From NCBI RefSeq assembly GCF_009697225.1, contig NZ_WIND01000003.1, positions 248,001 through 312,000 of the forward strand: a stretch of DNA of 64,000 bases. Direction: 5' to 3'. Shown in pieces: positions 1-8,225 of this stretch. This DNA is from Halovulum marinum (GTDB lineage: Bacteria > Pseudomonadota > Alphaproteobacteria > Rhodobacterales > Rhodobacteraceae). The position numbers were made by a program, and so were the translations under genes. The stretch's first letter is position 1. Each line of letters begins with the position of its first letter. The notes beneath the pieces are model-generated. The model worked only from the letters and a program-made list of their open reading frames with translations, had not been told where the DNA came from and did not search any database.

Positions 1-2
1 GC

Positions 3-431
3 GTCGAAGAGAATTTCGACAACCCCGGGCACCCGGAGTTCCGCGACTACGGCCACGCGGTCGTCGCCTCGGACCACGCCACGGGATATGTGCGCGTCGA
101 CTGGTTCACGCCGCAGGGCGCCCCGACCTGGGGCGACGGGCGGATGTTCCTGATGGGCACCGACGGCACCATCGAGCTGCGCAAGTACATGGACATCGAA
201 GGCCGCCCGGGCGGCGATCACCTGTTCCTGACCGACGGCAGCGGCACCCGCTACATCGACTGCGCCGACACCGAACTGCCCTACGGCGCGCGGCTGCGCG
301 ACGACGTGCGCAACCGCACCGAAACCGCCATGCGCCAGGCGCACGGCTTCCTGGCGATGGATCTCGCGCTGCAGGCGCACGAGCAGGCAATCAGGCTGGG
401 CGGTCAGCGCCCGGCGGGAGAAGCGGCATGA
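3..431 (+). CDS. Gfo/Idh/MocA-family oxidoreductase, C-terminal part (5' end outside window)
   Basis: The reading frame is open from the window edge to a TGA at 429-431, giving about 142 residues with no start in view. The sequence (VRVDWFTPQGAPTWGDGR, then GTDGTIELRKY) is the C-terminal beta-sheet domain of Gfo/Idh/MocA oxidoreductases, where a TDGTIE-type strand is usual. Such enzymes oxidise or reduce sugars and cyclitols with NAD(P); the nucleotide-binding half lies upstream. The end overlaps the next gene by ATGA, so the two are translationally coupled and form a pair of related dehydrogenases. The substrate cannot be told from this part. Confidence 0.85.
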   Translation, partial: VEENFDNPGHPEFRDYGHAVVASDHATGYVRVDWFTPQGAPTWGDGRMFLMGTDGTIELRKYMDIEGRPGGDHLFLTDGSGTRYIDCADTELPYGARLRDDVRNRTETAMRQAHGFLAMDLALQAHEQAIRLGGQRPAGEAA

Positions 432-1516
432 GCAAGCTGAAGGTTGGCGTCGTCGGATCGGGCATCGGCGCGTCGCACATCGAGGGATTCCAGGCGCTGC
501 CGGAGTGCTACGAGGTCGCCGCGATCTGCGACATCGAGCCCGAGCGTCGCGGCAAGGTCGCGGCGCGCTACGGCATCGCCGCCCAGGTCGACCGGCTGGA
601 GGCGCTGTTCGACCTGGATCTGGACATCATCGACATCTGCACCCCGTCGGGGATGCATTTCGCGCAGGCCACGCAGGTGCTCGAGGCCGGGTTCGACGTG
701 GTGATCGAAAAGCCGGTCGCGCGCTCGCTGGCCGAGGTCGACGCACTGATCGAGGTCGAGGCCAGAAGCGGCAGGCGCGCCTGCCCGGTCTTCCAGTACC
801 GCTTCGGCCACGGCATACAGAAGCTGCACCACCTGATCGCCAAGGGCGTGGCGGGCCGTCCGTCGGTCGCCACCGCCGAAACCCACTGGTACCGCGGGCC
901 GGCCTACTACCAGGCCGGGCCCTGGCGCGGCACCTGGGAGGGCGAGACTGGCGGCTGTTTCACCACGCACGCGATCCACATCCACGATCTGATCTGCGAG
1001 GTGCTGGGCCCGCCGGTGTCGGTTCACGCGCGCGCGTCGAACCGCCTGAACGGCAACGAGACCGAAGACATGGGCCTGCTGAGCCTGGAGTTCGAGAGCG
1101 GCGCGCTGGCGTCCTCGTCGGTGACGCTGGGCTCGCGGCACGAAATGTCGCGGCTGCGGTTCTGCTTCGACGGGCTGGTCGCGGAAAGCGGCCTGTCGCC
1201 CTACAACCCCGGGCACGAGCCGTGGACCTTCCCGAACGACGACGCCGCACGCGCCGCCGCGGTCGAGGAGGCGCTGGGCGATTTCGCCCCCCTGCCCGAG
1301 CGGTTCCCGGGCCAGTTCCTGCGCATGCACACCGCGATGACCGAAGGCACCGCGCTGCCGGTGACGCTGCAGGATGCCCGCCGCTCGATCGAGCTTCTGA
1401 CCGCGGCCTACTGGTCGGCCCGCACCGGCGAAGCGGTGCGCCTGCCCCTTGGCCCCGAACATCCCTTCTATGCCGGCTGGCTGGAAACCATGAAGGAAGA
1501 CACCGCACATGGCTGA
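428..1516 (+). CDS. Gfo/Idh/MocA-family NAD(P)-dependent oxidoreductase
   Basis: A 362-residue protein of normal family length. The N-terminus has the dinucleotide-binding strand VGVVGSGIGASH (about residues 6-17), and EKPVA near residue 94 is the conserved Gfo/Idh/MocA lysine motif. The second half is the alpha/beta substrate domain. The ATG sits in the stop of the preceding paralogue (ATGA), and the 3' end overlaps the following ATPase gene by 8 nt, so this is one operon. The ABC ATPase next door suggests an imported sugar or sugar derivative as substrate. The exact substrate is unknown. Confidence 0.88.
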   Translation: MSKLKVGVVGSGIGASHIEGFQALPECYEVAAICDIEPERRGKVAARYGIAAQVDRLEALFDLDLDIIDICTPSGMHFAQATQVLEAGFDVVIEKPVARSLAEVDALIEVEARSGRRACPVFQYRFGHGIQKLHHLIAKGVAGRPSVATAETHWYRGPAYYQAGPWRGTWEGETGGCFTTHAIHIHDLICEVLGPPVSVHARASNRLNGNETEDMGLLSLEFESGALASSSVTLGSRHEMSRLRFCFDGLVAESGLSPYNPGHEPWTFPNDDAARAAAVEEALGDFAPLPERFPGQFLRMHTAMTEGTALPVTLQDARRSIELLTAAYWSARTGEAVRLPLGPEHPFYAGWLETMKEDTAHG

Positions 1517-2594
1517 ACTCGTCCTCAACAAGGTGGTCAAGGAATTCGGCAACCTGCGGGTGATCCACGGCATCGACCTGCAGATCAGGGACGGCGAGTT
1601 CGTCGTCTTCGTCGGCCCATCCGGCTGCGGCAAGTCCACGCTGCTGCGGATGATCGCCGGGCTGGAGGAAATCTCGGACGGCGACGTGATGATCGACGGC
1701 GACGTCGTCAACGACCTGTCGGCGGCCAAGCGCGAACTGGCGATGGTGTTCCAGTCCTACGCGCTGTACCCGCACATGAGCGTGCGCAAGAACCTGGCCT
1801 TCGGGCTGGAGACGATGGGCGCGCCCAAGGCCGAGATCGCTCAGAAGATCCAGCAGGCCGCCGACATCCTGCAGATCAACGAGTTGCTGGAGCGCAAGCC
1901 GGGCCAGCTGTCCGGCGGCCAGCGCCAGCGCGTCGCCATCGGCCGCGCGATCGTGCGCGAGCCGCGGATCTTCCTGTTCGACGAGCCGCTGTCCAACCTG
2001 GACGCCGAGTTGCGGATGCAGATGCGGGTCGAGATCAACCGCCTGCACCAGCGGCTGCGCTCGACGATGATCTTCGTGACCCACGACCAGGTCGAGGCGA
2101 TGACCCTGGCCGACAAGATCGTGGTGCTGCGCGCCGGGCGGATCGAGCAGGTGGGCACGCCGCTGGAGCTGTACAACAAGCCGGCGAACATCTTCGTCGC
2201 CGGCTTCCTGGGCTCGCCGCGGATGAACTTCCTGAAGGGCCGGGTGACCGGCGTCGACGGCCACCACGCGGATATCGAGCTTGCGGGCGGCCAGCGCCTG
2301 ACCACCGATTTCCCCGCGCCGCCGACGACGGGCGAGGAGGTCACCCTGGGCATCCGCCCCGAGGATCTGACCCCCGTTGGCGAAGGCGAGGGCGTGCTGA
2401 CGGGCGAGGTCCAGATCGCCGAGCAACTCGGCGGCGAGACCTATGTCTATGTCGCCCTGCCCGATGGCGGCACCGTCACGGTCGAGATCAAGGGACAGGC
2501 GAAGATTGCGGCCGGCGACCGGCTGAACCTGGCGTTCGAGGGCGGCAAGTTCCACATCTTCGGCACCGACGAGAAGGTGATCCGCCACGCCTGA
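1509..2594 (+). CDS. Sugar ABC transporter ATP-binding protein (MalK/UgpC type)
   Basis: A 361-residue ATPase with Walker A GPSGCGKST at residues 36-44, signature LSGGQRQRVAIGRA, Walker B FLFDEPLSNLD and the H-loop THDQVEAMTLAD. The C-terminal third is the TOBE-type regulatory domain of carbohydrate importers (ending GGKFHIFGTDEKV). It energises uptake through membrane permeases that must lie upstream of the window. It overlaps the upstream oxidoreductase gene by 8 nt and appears to close the operon, because the next gene is convergent 92 bp away. MalK-like ATPases can serve several permeases, so the substrate is left open. Confidence 0.93.
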   Translation: MAELVLNKVVKEFGNLRVIHGIDLQIRDGEFVVFVGPSGCGKSTLLRMIAGLEEISDGDVMIDGDVVNDLSAAKRELAMVFQSYALYPHMSVRKNLAFGLETMGAPKAEIAQKIQQAADILQINELLERKPGQLSGGQRQRVAIGRAIVREPRIFLFDEPLSNLDAELRMQMRVEINRLHQRLRSTMIFVTHDQVEAMTLADKIVVLRAGRIEQVGTPLELYNKPANIFVAGFLGSPRMNFLKGRVTGVDGHHADIELAGGQRLTTDFPAPPTTGEEVTLGIRPEDLTPVGEGEGVLTGEVQIAEQLGGETYVYVALPDGGTVTVEIKGQAKIAAGDRLNLAFEGGKFHIFGTDEKVIRHA

Positions 2595-2686
2595 GGCGGC
2601 GGATCACGACGCCGGAAGGCATCGCCGGCGGCAACCGCTTTACCGGTCTGTACTGCCTTGCGCAGGACGGCACCGCCGCGGCGCGG

Positions 2687-3961
2687 TCAGACGATGCCGC
2701 CGCCCGCCCCCGAGACCGCCGGCCGCGTTTCGGCCACCGCGGCGCGGTAGCCGGACGCGCGGTACGCAGCCACCGGATCGACGGCGGCGCCGCGCTCGGT
2801 GCGGGCCATCGCCAGGATCGGGTCGACATCGGTGCGGAACGCCTGCTTCAGCGTCGCCGTCGCCATCAGCGCGTCATTGTCCTGCTGATAGCCGGCCAGC
2901 GCCTGCCGGTCGACCAGCAGGGCCTGGGCATAGGCACGCTGCACCTCGATCGCCGACAGCATCAGGCTTTCGATCGGATCGGTGACGTTGTGGCTCTGAT
3001 CCAGCATGTGCGCGGGGGCGAAGTCGGCGCGGCCCTCGGCGATCACCAGTTCGTTGAACACCAGGAACAGGCGGTACGGGTCGATCGCGCCGGTGTCCAG
3101 GTCGTCGTCGCCGTACTTGCTGTCGTTGAAATGGAACCCGCCCAGCTTGCCGGCGTGGATCAGCCGCGCGACGATCATCTCGATGTTCGCGTTCGGCGCG
3201 TGATGGCCCAGGTCCACCAGGCAGTATGCGCGTTCGCCCAGATGCTGGGCGATCATCAGGTTGCTGCCCCAGTCCTGCACCACCGTCGAATAGAACGCGG
3301 GCTCGTACATCTTGTGCTCGGTGAACAGCCGCCAGTCCGAGGGCAGCCCGTCGTAGATCGCGCCCATCGCGTCGAGATAGCGCTCGAACTGCGCCGACAG
3401 GTCGGTCTGGCCGGGAAAGTTCGAGCCGTCGCCGACCCAGACGGTCAGCGCTCGCGAGCCGATCGCCCGGCCGATCTCGATGCATTCGAGGTTGTGCTCG
3501 ACCGCCTGCCGGCGCACCGCCGCGTCGGTGTGCGACAGCGATCCGTGCCTGTAGCTGAGCGCCTGCCCGGCGTGGTCCTGGAAGGTGTTCGAGTTCATCG
3601 CATCGAACCGCAGCCCGACCGCCGCTGCCTTGTCGCGCAGGCGCGCCGGATCCGCCTTGTCCCAGGGGATATGCAGCGACACCGACGGCGTCGCCCCGGT
3701 CAGCTGGTGGATCACGCCGCAGTCGTCCAACTTGTCGAACACGTCGCGCGGCTCGCCCGGCCCGGGAAAGCGGGCGAAACGCGTGCCGCCGGTGCCCACG
3801 CCCCAGGACGGGATCGCGACGCCGTAGCCGGCGACCTTCGCCTTCACCGCCTCGATGTCGACGCCGCGCCGGTCCAGCTGCTGGCCAAGCGCGTCGTAGT
3901 CGCGGCGCAGGTCCTCGGCGCGCCGCCGGTTTTCGGTCGCGATCAGGTCGGTGTCGATCAT
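2687..3961 (-). CDS. rhaI: L-rhamnose isomerase (Pseudomonas stutzeri / rhizobial type)
   Basis: A 424-residue TIM-barrel isomerase that converts L-rhamnose to L-rhamnulose in the cytoplasm. Putative metal ligands are visible as E215 (FTEHK), D250 (LVDLGHHAPN), H277 (GGFHFND), D285 and D287. These fit the P. stutzeri enzyme with a constant offset of four residues. The ATG follows a GGGAGG ribosome site. It lies 35 bp downstream of the aldolase/dehydrogenase gene and is co-oriented with it, so the two form the rhaDI operon opposite the transporter operon. It differs from the E. coli RhaA family. The context makes the assignment firm. Confidence 0.93.
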   Translation of the reverse strand: MIDTDLIATENRRRAEDLRRDYDALGQQLDRRGVDIEAVKAKVAGYGVAIPSWGVGTGGTRFARFPGPGEPRDVFDKLDDCGVIHQLTGATPSVSLHIPWDKADPARLRDKAAAVGLRFDAMNSNTFQDHAGQALSYRHGSLSHTDAAVRRQAVEHNLECIEIGRAIGSRALTVWVGDGSNFPGQTDLSAQFERYLDAMGAIYDGLPSDWRLFTEHKMYEPAFYSTVVQDWGSNLMIAQHLGERAYCLVDLGHHAPNANIEMIVARLIHAGKLGGFHFNDSKYGDDDLDTGAIDPYRLFLVFNELVIAEGRADFAPAHMLDQSHNVTDPIESLMLSAIEVQRAYAQALLVDRQALAGYQQDNDALMATATLKQAFRTDVDPILAMARTERGAAVDPVAAYRASGYRAAVAETRPAVSGAGGGIV

Positions 3962-3996
3962 GATGTCCTCCCAGGGCCTGCGCCCGGTGTTTCGGC

Positions 3997-6096
3997 TCAG
4001 CGGGTGAACGCGTCCTTGTTGCCGGCGTCGACGTTGATGATGTTGCCGGTCGATTTCGCCGACAGGTCGGAGGCCAGGAAATAGATCGCCTCGGCGATGT
4101 CCTCGGGAAACACCGACCGCTTCAGCATCGAGCGGTTGCGGTACATCTCCTCCAGCCCCTCCTTGTCGGTGCCATAGGTCGAGGCGCGCTGATCGAGCCA
4201 CTCGCCGGACCAGATGCGCGAGCCGCGCAGCACCGCGTCGGGGTTCACCACGTTCACCCGGATGCCCTTCTCGGCGCCCTCCAGCGCAAGGCAGCGCGCC
4301 AGGTGCAGCTCGCTCGCCTTGGCGGTGCAGTAGGCGGCGGCATTGGGGCTGGCCGCCAGCGCGTTCTTCGATCCGACGAACACCACCGCGCCGCCCATGC
4401 CCTGCCGCTGCAGCAGCCTGAACGCCTCGCGCGAGGCGATGAAATAGCCGGTCGAGAGGATGTCCATGTTCCGGTTCCACATCGCCAGCGTGGTCTCTTC
4501 GACCGGCGCGGACGAGGCGATGCCGGCGTTCGACACCAGGATGTCGATGCCGCCGAACGCGACCGCGGCACGGTCGAAGGCGGCGGCGACGGCGTCCTCG
4601 TCGGTCACGTCCATCGTCACCGTGCGCACGACGTCGGCGGAATGGCCGGCGGCGAGGCCCTTGCCGACCTCGGCGACCGCGTCGCCGTCGATATCCGCCA
4701 GCACCACGCAGGCGCCCTCGCGCAGCAGCCGCTCGGCGGTGGCGGCGCCGATGCCGCCCGCGCCGCCGGTCACCAGCGCGACCCGCCCGGCCAGCGACTT
4801 CGGCTTCGGCATGCGCTGCAGCTTTGCCTCCTCCAGCAGCCAGTACTCGATGTCGAAGGCTTCCTGCTCGGGCAGGCCGCGGTATTCGCTGACCGCATCG
4901 GCACCGCGCATCACGTTGATCGCGTTGACGTAGAACTCGCCCGAGATCCGCGCCGTCGCCTTGTCCCTGGCGAAAGTGATCATGCCCACGCCCGGCACCA
5001 GGTACACCACTGCGTTCGGATCGCGCATCGGCGGGCTGACGGCGCGCCTGCAGCGCCCGTAGTAGGCCGCGTAGTCGTCGCGATACGCCTCGACCGACGC
5101 CTTCAGCCCGCCCAGCACCGCGTCGACGTCGGGGGCGGCGGGATCGAAATCCACCACCAGCGGCCGGATCTTGGTCCGCAGGAAATGGTCGGGGCACGAG
5201 GTTCCCAGCGCCGCCAGCCGCGCCATGTCGCGGGCGTTGACGAATTCCAGCACTTCCGGCGCATCGGTGAAGTGCCCGACCATGTGCTGCCCGCCCGAAA
5301 CGAAGCCGCGGATCGCCGGCATCAGCCGTGCCGCGACCGCGGCGCGCGCGCGCGGCTCCAGGCTGGTGCGGACCGGGCCGCCGAAGGCCTCCGTGCCGTG
5401 GGTCTTCTGCCCGAACCAGGCCATCGCGCGGTTGATGACGTCCAGCGTCAGGGCATAGCAGTCCCCGGCGTCGTCGGCCCAGGTGAACAATCCGTGCGAT
5501 TCCAGCACGACGCCCTTCGCTTCGGGGTTGTCGCGGCAGAATTGCTCCAGCCACAGGCCCAGCTCGTAGCCCGGCCGCTTCCACGGCAGCCACCCGATCT
5601 CGTCGCCGAAGATCTCGGCGGTCAGGGCGCGGGAGTCGCGGGACGCGGCGATGGCGATGATCGCGTCGGGGTGCATGTGATCGACGTGCCGGTGCGGGAC
5701 ATAGGCATGCAGCGGCGTGTCGATCGACGCCGCGCGCGGGTTCAGGTTGAAGGTGCAGTGCGGCAGATAGCCGACCATCTCGTCCTCGTGCTCGGGCCCG
5801 CGATAGACCCCCTTGAGCGCGCGCAGCTTGTCCATGTAGAGCGTCGCGAACCCGTCCATGCGGATCGAGCCGACGTCCCCGCCAGAGCCCTTGACCCACA
5901 GCACCTCGACCTGCGCGCCGGTCAGCGGATCGGTCTCCATCACCTTGGCCGAGGTGTTGCCGCCGCCGTAGTTGGTGATGCGCTTGTCGGACCCGAGAAG
6001 ATTCGACCGGCAGAGCAGCTTTTCGGGCTCGCTCATGCCGGCGGCCCGCCTGGAATCCCAAAGGTTTTCAAGGCCGTCCTCGGCGCGCGTCAGCAT
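3997..6096 (-). CDS. rhaD: Bifunctional rhamnulose-1-phosphate aldolase / lactaldehyde (short-chain) dehydrogenase
   Basis: A 699-residue fusion. Residues 1 to about 400 are a class II aldolase/adducin domain with Zn-ligand-type histidines in HVDHMHPD (H140, H142) and ESHGLFTW (H201). From about residue 435 a short-chain dehydrogenase follows, with TGGAGGIG (443-450) and the YCTAK catalytic motif. The aldolase half splits L-rhamnulose-1-phosphate into DHAP and L-lactaldehyde; the dehydrogenase half is believed to oxidise lactaldehyde. The start chosen has a GGAGG site 6 nt upstream; an in-frame start 81 nt further upstream lacks one. It is transcribed away from rhaR, with rhaI behind it. Confidence 0.93.
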   Translation of the reverse strand: MLTRAEDGLENLWDSRRAAGMSEPEKLLCRSNLLGSDKRITNYGGGNTSAKVMETDPLTGAQVEVLWVKGSGGDVGSIRMDGFATLYMDKLRALKGVYRGPEHEDEMVGYLPHCTFNLNPRAASIDTPLHAYVPHRHVDHMHPDAIIAIAASRDSRALTAEIFGDEIGWLPWKRPGYELGLWLEQFCRDNPEAKGVVLESHGLFTWADDAGDCYALTLDVINRAMAWFGQKTHGTEAFGGPVRTSLEPRARAAVAARLMPAIRGFVSGGQHMVGHFTDAPEVLEFVNARDMARLAALGTSCPDHFLRTKIRPLVVDFDPAAPDVDAVLGGLKASVEAYRDDYAAYYGRCRRAVSPPMRDPNAVVYLVPGVGMITFARDKATARISGEFYVNAINVMRGADAVSEYRGLPEQEAFDIEYWLLEEAKLQRMPKPKSLAGRVALVTGGAGGIGAATAERLLREGACVVLADIDGDAVAEVGKGLAAGHSADVVRTVTMDVTDEDAVAAAFDRAAVAFGGIDILVSNAGIASSAPVEETTLAMWNRNMDILSTGYFIASREAFRLLQRQGMGGAVVFVGSKNALAASPNAAAYCTAKASELHLARCLALEGAEKGIRVNVVNPDAVLRGSRIWSGEWLDQRASTYGTDKEGLEEMYRNRSMLKRSVFPEDIAEAIYFLASDLSAKSTGNIINVDAGNKDAFTR

Positions 6097-6211
6097 CGTG
6101 ATCCTCCAGCTGTCCGGTTCGGCAAAGCCGCATTCCCGCCGTGGAGGCTGATCCAACCGCGTTCCCAAGTCAACCACAAACGATCATCATCAGTCATATT
6201 GCGGCGCATCA

Positions 6212-6244
6212 TGATTGAATTTGAATTTTTCTGATTGACTTGAA
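6212..6244. promoter_or_regulatory. Candidate RhaR operator: tandem direct repeats in the rhaD-rhaR divergent promoter region
   Basis: The 186-bp spacer between the divergent rhaD and rhaR starts is AT-rich compared with its surroundings. It holds two near-identical direct repeats, TGATTGAATTTGAA (6212-6225) and TGATTGACTTGAA (6232-6244), spaced 20 bp apart, about two helical turns. DeoR-family regulators often bind such repeats, and rhaR is adjacent. A TTGACT inside the second repeat could be a -35 box for rhaR, but I see no convincing -10. Confidence 0.45.
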
Positions 6245-6282
6245 CCGGGAATCGGCCAAGCTACGGGACGGGGAGGACACAG

Positions 6283-7077
6283 ATGCACGAGACCGAGCGC
6301 CACAAGGTGATCCTGTCCGCGGTGCAGGACCGGCCGATCGCCACGGTCTCGGAACTGGTGTCGCTGACCGGCACCTCCGAGGCGACGATCCGGCGCGACA
6401 TCGCCACGCTGCACCAGCAGAAGCGCCTGCGCCGCGTCCGCGGCGGCGCCGAGGCGGTATCGCCGCCGCCGCTGCCGGGGCTGGCCGGGCGGCCGTTCTC
6501 GTACAACCAGACCATCAACATCGACCAGAAGCAGGCGATCGCCCGCGAGGCGGTGGCGCTGTGCGACGACGGCGAGCCGATCATCATCAACGGCGGCACG
6601 ACCACGTTCCAGATGGTACATCCGCTGGCCAGCCGGCAGCTGCAGATCCTGACCAACAGCTTCCCGATCGCCGAGCATCTTCTGAAGAACTCGAAGAACA
6701 CCGTGATGGTGCCGGGCGGCGCCATCTACCGCGAGCAGAACATCATCCTCAGCCCGTTCGAGAACGACATGACGCGCCACTACCACGCGCGGCGCATGTT
6801 CCTCGGCGCCCACGGGCTGTCGGCGCTGGGGCTGATGGAGGCCGACCCGCTGCTGATCCAGGCCGAGGAGAAGCTGATCGGACAGGCCGACGAGCTTGTG
6901 CTGCTGGTGGACAGCTCGAAATTCGACAACCGCTCCAGCCTGATCCTGTGCCCGCTGGAGCGCATCGACGTGGTGATCACCGACGACGCCGTCCCCGACC
7001 GGGCCGCGGCGATGATCGAGGCGGCCGAAGTGCGGCTGATCGTGGCCGAGGCGAGCCGGGCAAGAAAGACGGGATAG
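6283..7077 (+). CDS. rhaR: DeoR-family transcriptional regulator of rhamnose catabolism
   Basis: A 264-residue protein with the DeoR winged helix-turn-helix at the N-terminus (VSLTGTSEATIRRDIATLHQQ, about residues 24-44, with the RRVRGG wing). A DeoRC sugar-phosphate sensor domain follows, containing INGGTTTFQM and LVDSSKFDN. A GGGGAGG site precedes the ATG. It stands first in the rhaRSTPQUK order and divergent to rhaDI. In Rhizobium leguminosarum the equivalent gene represses this locus. The likely effector is a rhamnose intermediate, which is inferred from the family. Confidence 0.9.
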   Translation: MHETERHKVILSAVQDRPIATVSELVSLTGTSEATIRRDIATLHQQKRLRRVRGGAEAVSPPPLPGLAGRPFSYNQTINIDQKQAIAREAVALCDDGEPIIINGGTTTFQMVHPLASRQLQILTNSFPIAEHLLKNSKNTVMVPGGAIYREQNIILSPFENDMTRHYHARRMFLGAHGLSALGLMEADPLLIQAEEKLIGQADELVLLVDSSKFDNRSSLILCPLERIDVVITDDAVPDRAAAMIEAAEVRLIVAEASRARKTG

Positions 7078-7147
7078 GCCGGGCAGACGGCAAGGACACC
7101 GGAACGGCCCCGGGACGGCAGGCCGGAAATCGCAAGGGAGGAAGACC

Positions 7148-8155
7148 ATGATGAGACGACGGAACTTCACCGGCCTGGCGGCCGGCCTCGGGCTGGCGGC
7201 AAGCCTGCTGGGCACCTCGGCGCTGGCCCAGGACGATCCGGTGCGCATCGCGCTGGTGGTCAAGGCGCTCGGCATCGGCTTCTTCGAGGCGGCCGCGGAA
7301 GGCGCCGAGCAGGCCGCCGAGGAACTGGGCAATGTCGAGGTGATCTACACCGGCCCCACCGACACCACCGCCGAGGGCCAGATCGAGGTGATCAACTCGC
7401 TGATCGCGCAGCAGGTCGACGCCATCGCCGTGTCGGCGAACGACACCGACGCGCTGGTGCCGGCACTGAAGCGCGCCATGCAGCGCGGCATCACCGTGAT
7501 CAGCTGGGATTCCGGCGTCGCGCCCGAGGGCCGCGAGTTGCACCTCAACCCGTCGAGCAATCCGCTGATCGGCAACATGATCATCAAGCTGGCCGCCGAT
7601 CACCTGCCCGATGGCGGCCAGGTCGCGGTGCTGTCGGCCACCACCACCGCGACGAACCAGAACACCTGGATCGCCGAGATGGAAAAGGTGATGGACAACT
7701 ATCCCGGCATCGAGGTGGTCTCGACGGTCTACGGCGACGACCTTGCCGACAAGTCCTACCGCGAGGCGCAGGGCCTGATGCAGAGCCACCCGGATCTGGA
7801 CGCGATCATCGCCCCGACCTCGGTCGGGATCGTCGCCGCCGCGCGCGCGGTCGAGGACGCCGGAAAGATCGGCCAGGTCAACGTCACCGGCCTGGGCCTG
7901 CCGTCGGAAATGGCGGGCGCGATCGAAAGCGGCGCCTCGAAATCGTTCGCGATCTGGAACCCGATCGACCTGGGCTACTCGGCGACCTATCTGGCGTACA
8001 TGCTGGCCACCGACCAGGCCGAGGCCGGGCCGGGCGCCGAGGTCCCGATGGGCCGGATGGGCACGCTGACCCTGGACGAGAACAGCGAGGGCGCGATGGC
8101 CGACCCGTTCGTCTACGACGCCTCGAACATCGCGGATTTCAAGGACATCTTCTGA
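7148..8155 (+). CDS. rhaS: Rhamnose ABC transporter substrate-binding protein
   Basis: A 335-residue periplasmic binding protein of the ribose/autoinducer-2 type (Peripla_BP_4). The N-terminus MMRRRNFTGLAAGLGLAAS followed by TSALAQ is a signal peptide; the RRxF pattern leaves Tat export possible. Family features include PTDTTAEGQIEVINSLIAQQVDAI and the C-terminal LAYMLATDQAEAG. It has a GGGAGGA ribosome site, and a second in-frame ATG follows at once. It lies 70 bp behind rhaR and is followed by a strong stem-loop before the ATPase gene. Rhamnose specificity is inferred from the locus. Confidence 0.9.
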   Translation: MMRRRNFTGLAAGLGLAASLLGTSALAQDDPVRIALVVKALGIGFFEAAAEGAEQAAEELGNVEVIYTGPTDTTAEGQIEVINSLIAQQVDAIAVSANDTDALVPALKRAMQRGITVISWDSGVAPEGRELHLNPSSNPLIGNMIIKLAADHLPDGGQVAVLSATTTATNQNTWIAEMEKVMDNYPGIEVVSTVYGDDLADKSYREAQGLMQSHPDLDAIIAPTSVGIVAAARAVEDAGKIGQVNVTGLGLPSEMAGAIESGASKSFAIWNPIDLGYSATYLAYMLATDQAEAGPGAEVPMGRMGTLTLDENSEGAMADPFVYDASNIADFKDIF

Positions 8156-8162
8156 TCGACCA

Positions 8163-8192
8163 CCCCGGCGCGGACACCAGTTCGCGCCGGGG
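8163..8192 (+). promoter_or_regulatory. GC-rich stem-loop between rhaS and rhaT
   Basis: CCCCGGCGCG and CGCGCCGGGG form a perfect 10-bp stem around a 10-nt loop, 8 nt after the rhaS stop. No T-run follows. In binding-protein-dependent transporters such a hairpin commonly protects the binding-protein message, so that it is made in excess of the membrane parts. Confidence 0.7.
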
Positions 8193-8225
8193 CGTCCGAC
8201 GAACCAGAACGCTCAGAGGCCGAAG

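Noticed and set aside
404-2588. Very long open frames on the strand opposite clear genes, here and across most of the window
   Set aside because: They lie antisense to conserved genes, have Arg/Ala/Gly/His-rich composition from GC-rich codon positions and no recognisable domains; they are shadows.
2687-6061. A single open frame of over 1100 codons that looks like a giant fusion
   Set aside because: Only its last 424 codons are protein-like (rhaI, with its own ribosome site); the rest is an out-of-frame reading of rhaD.
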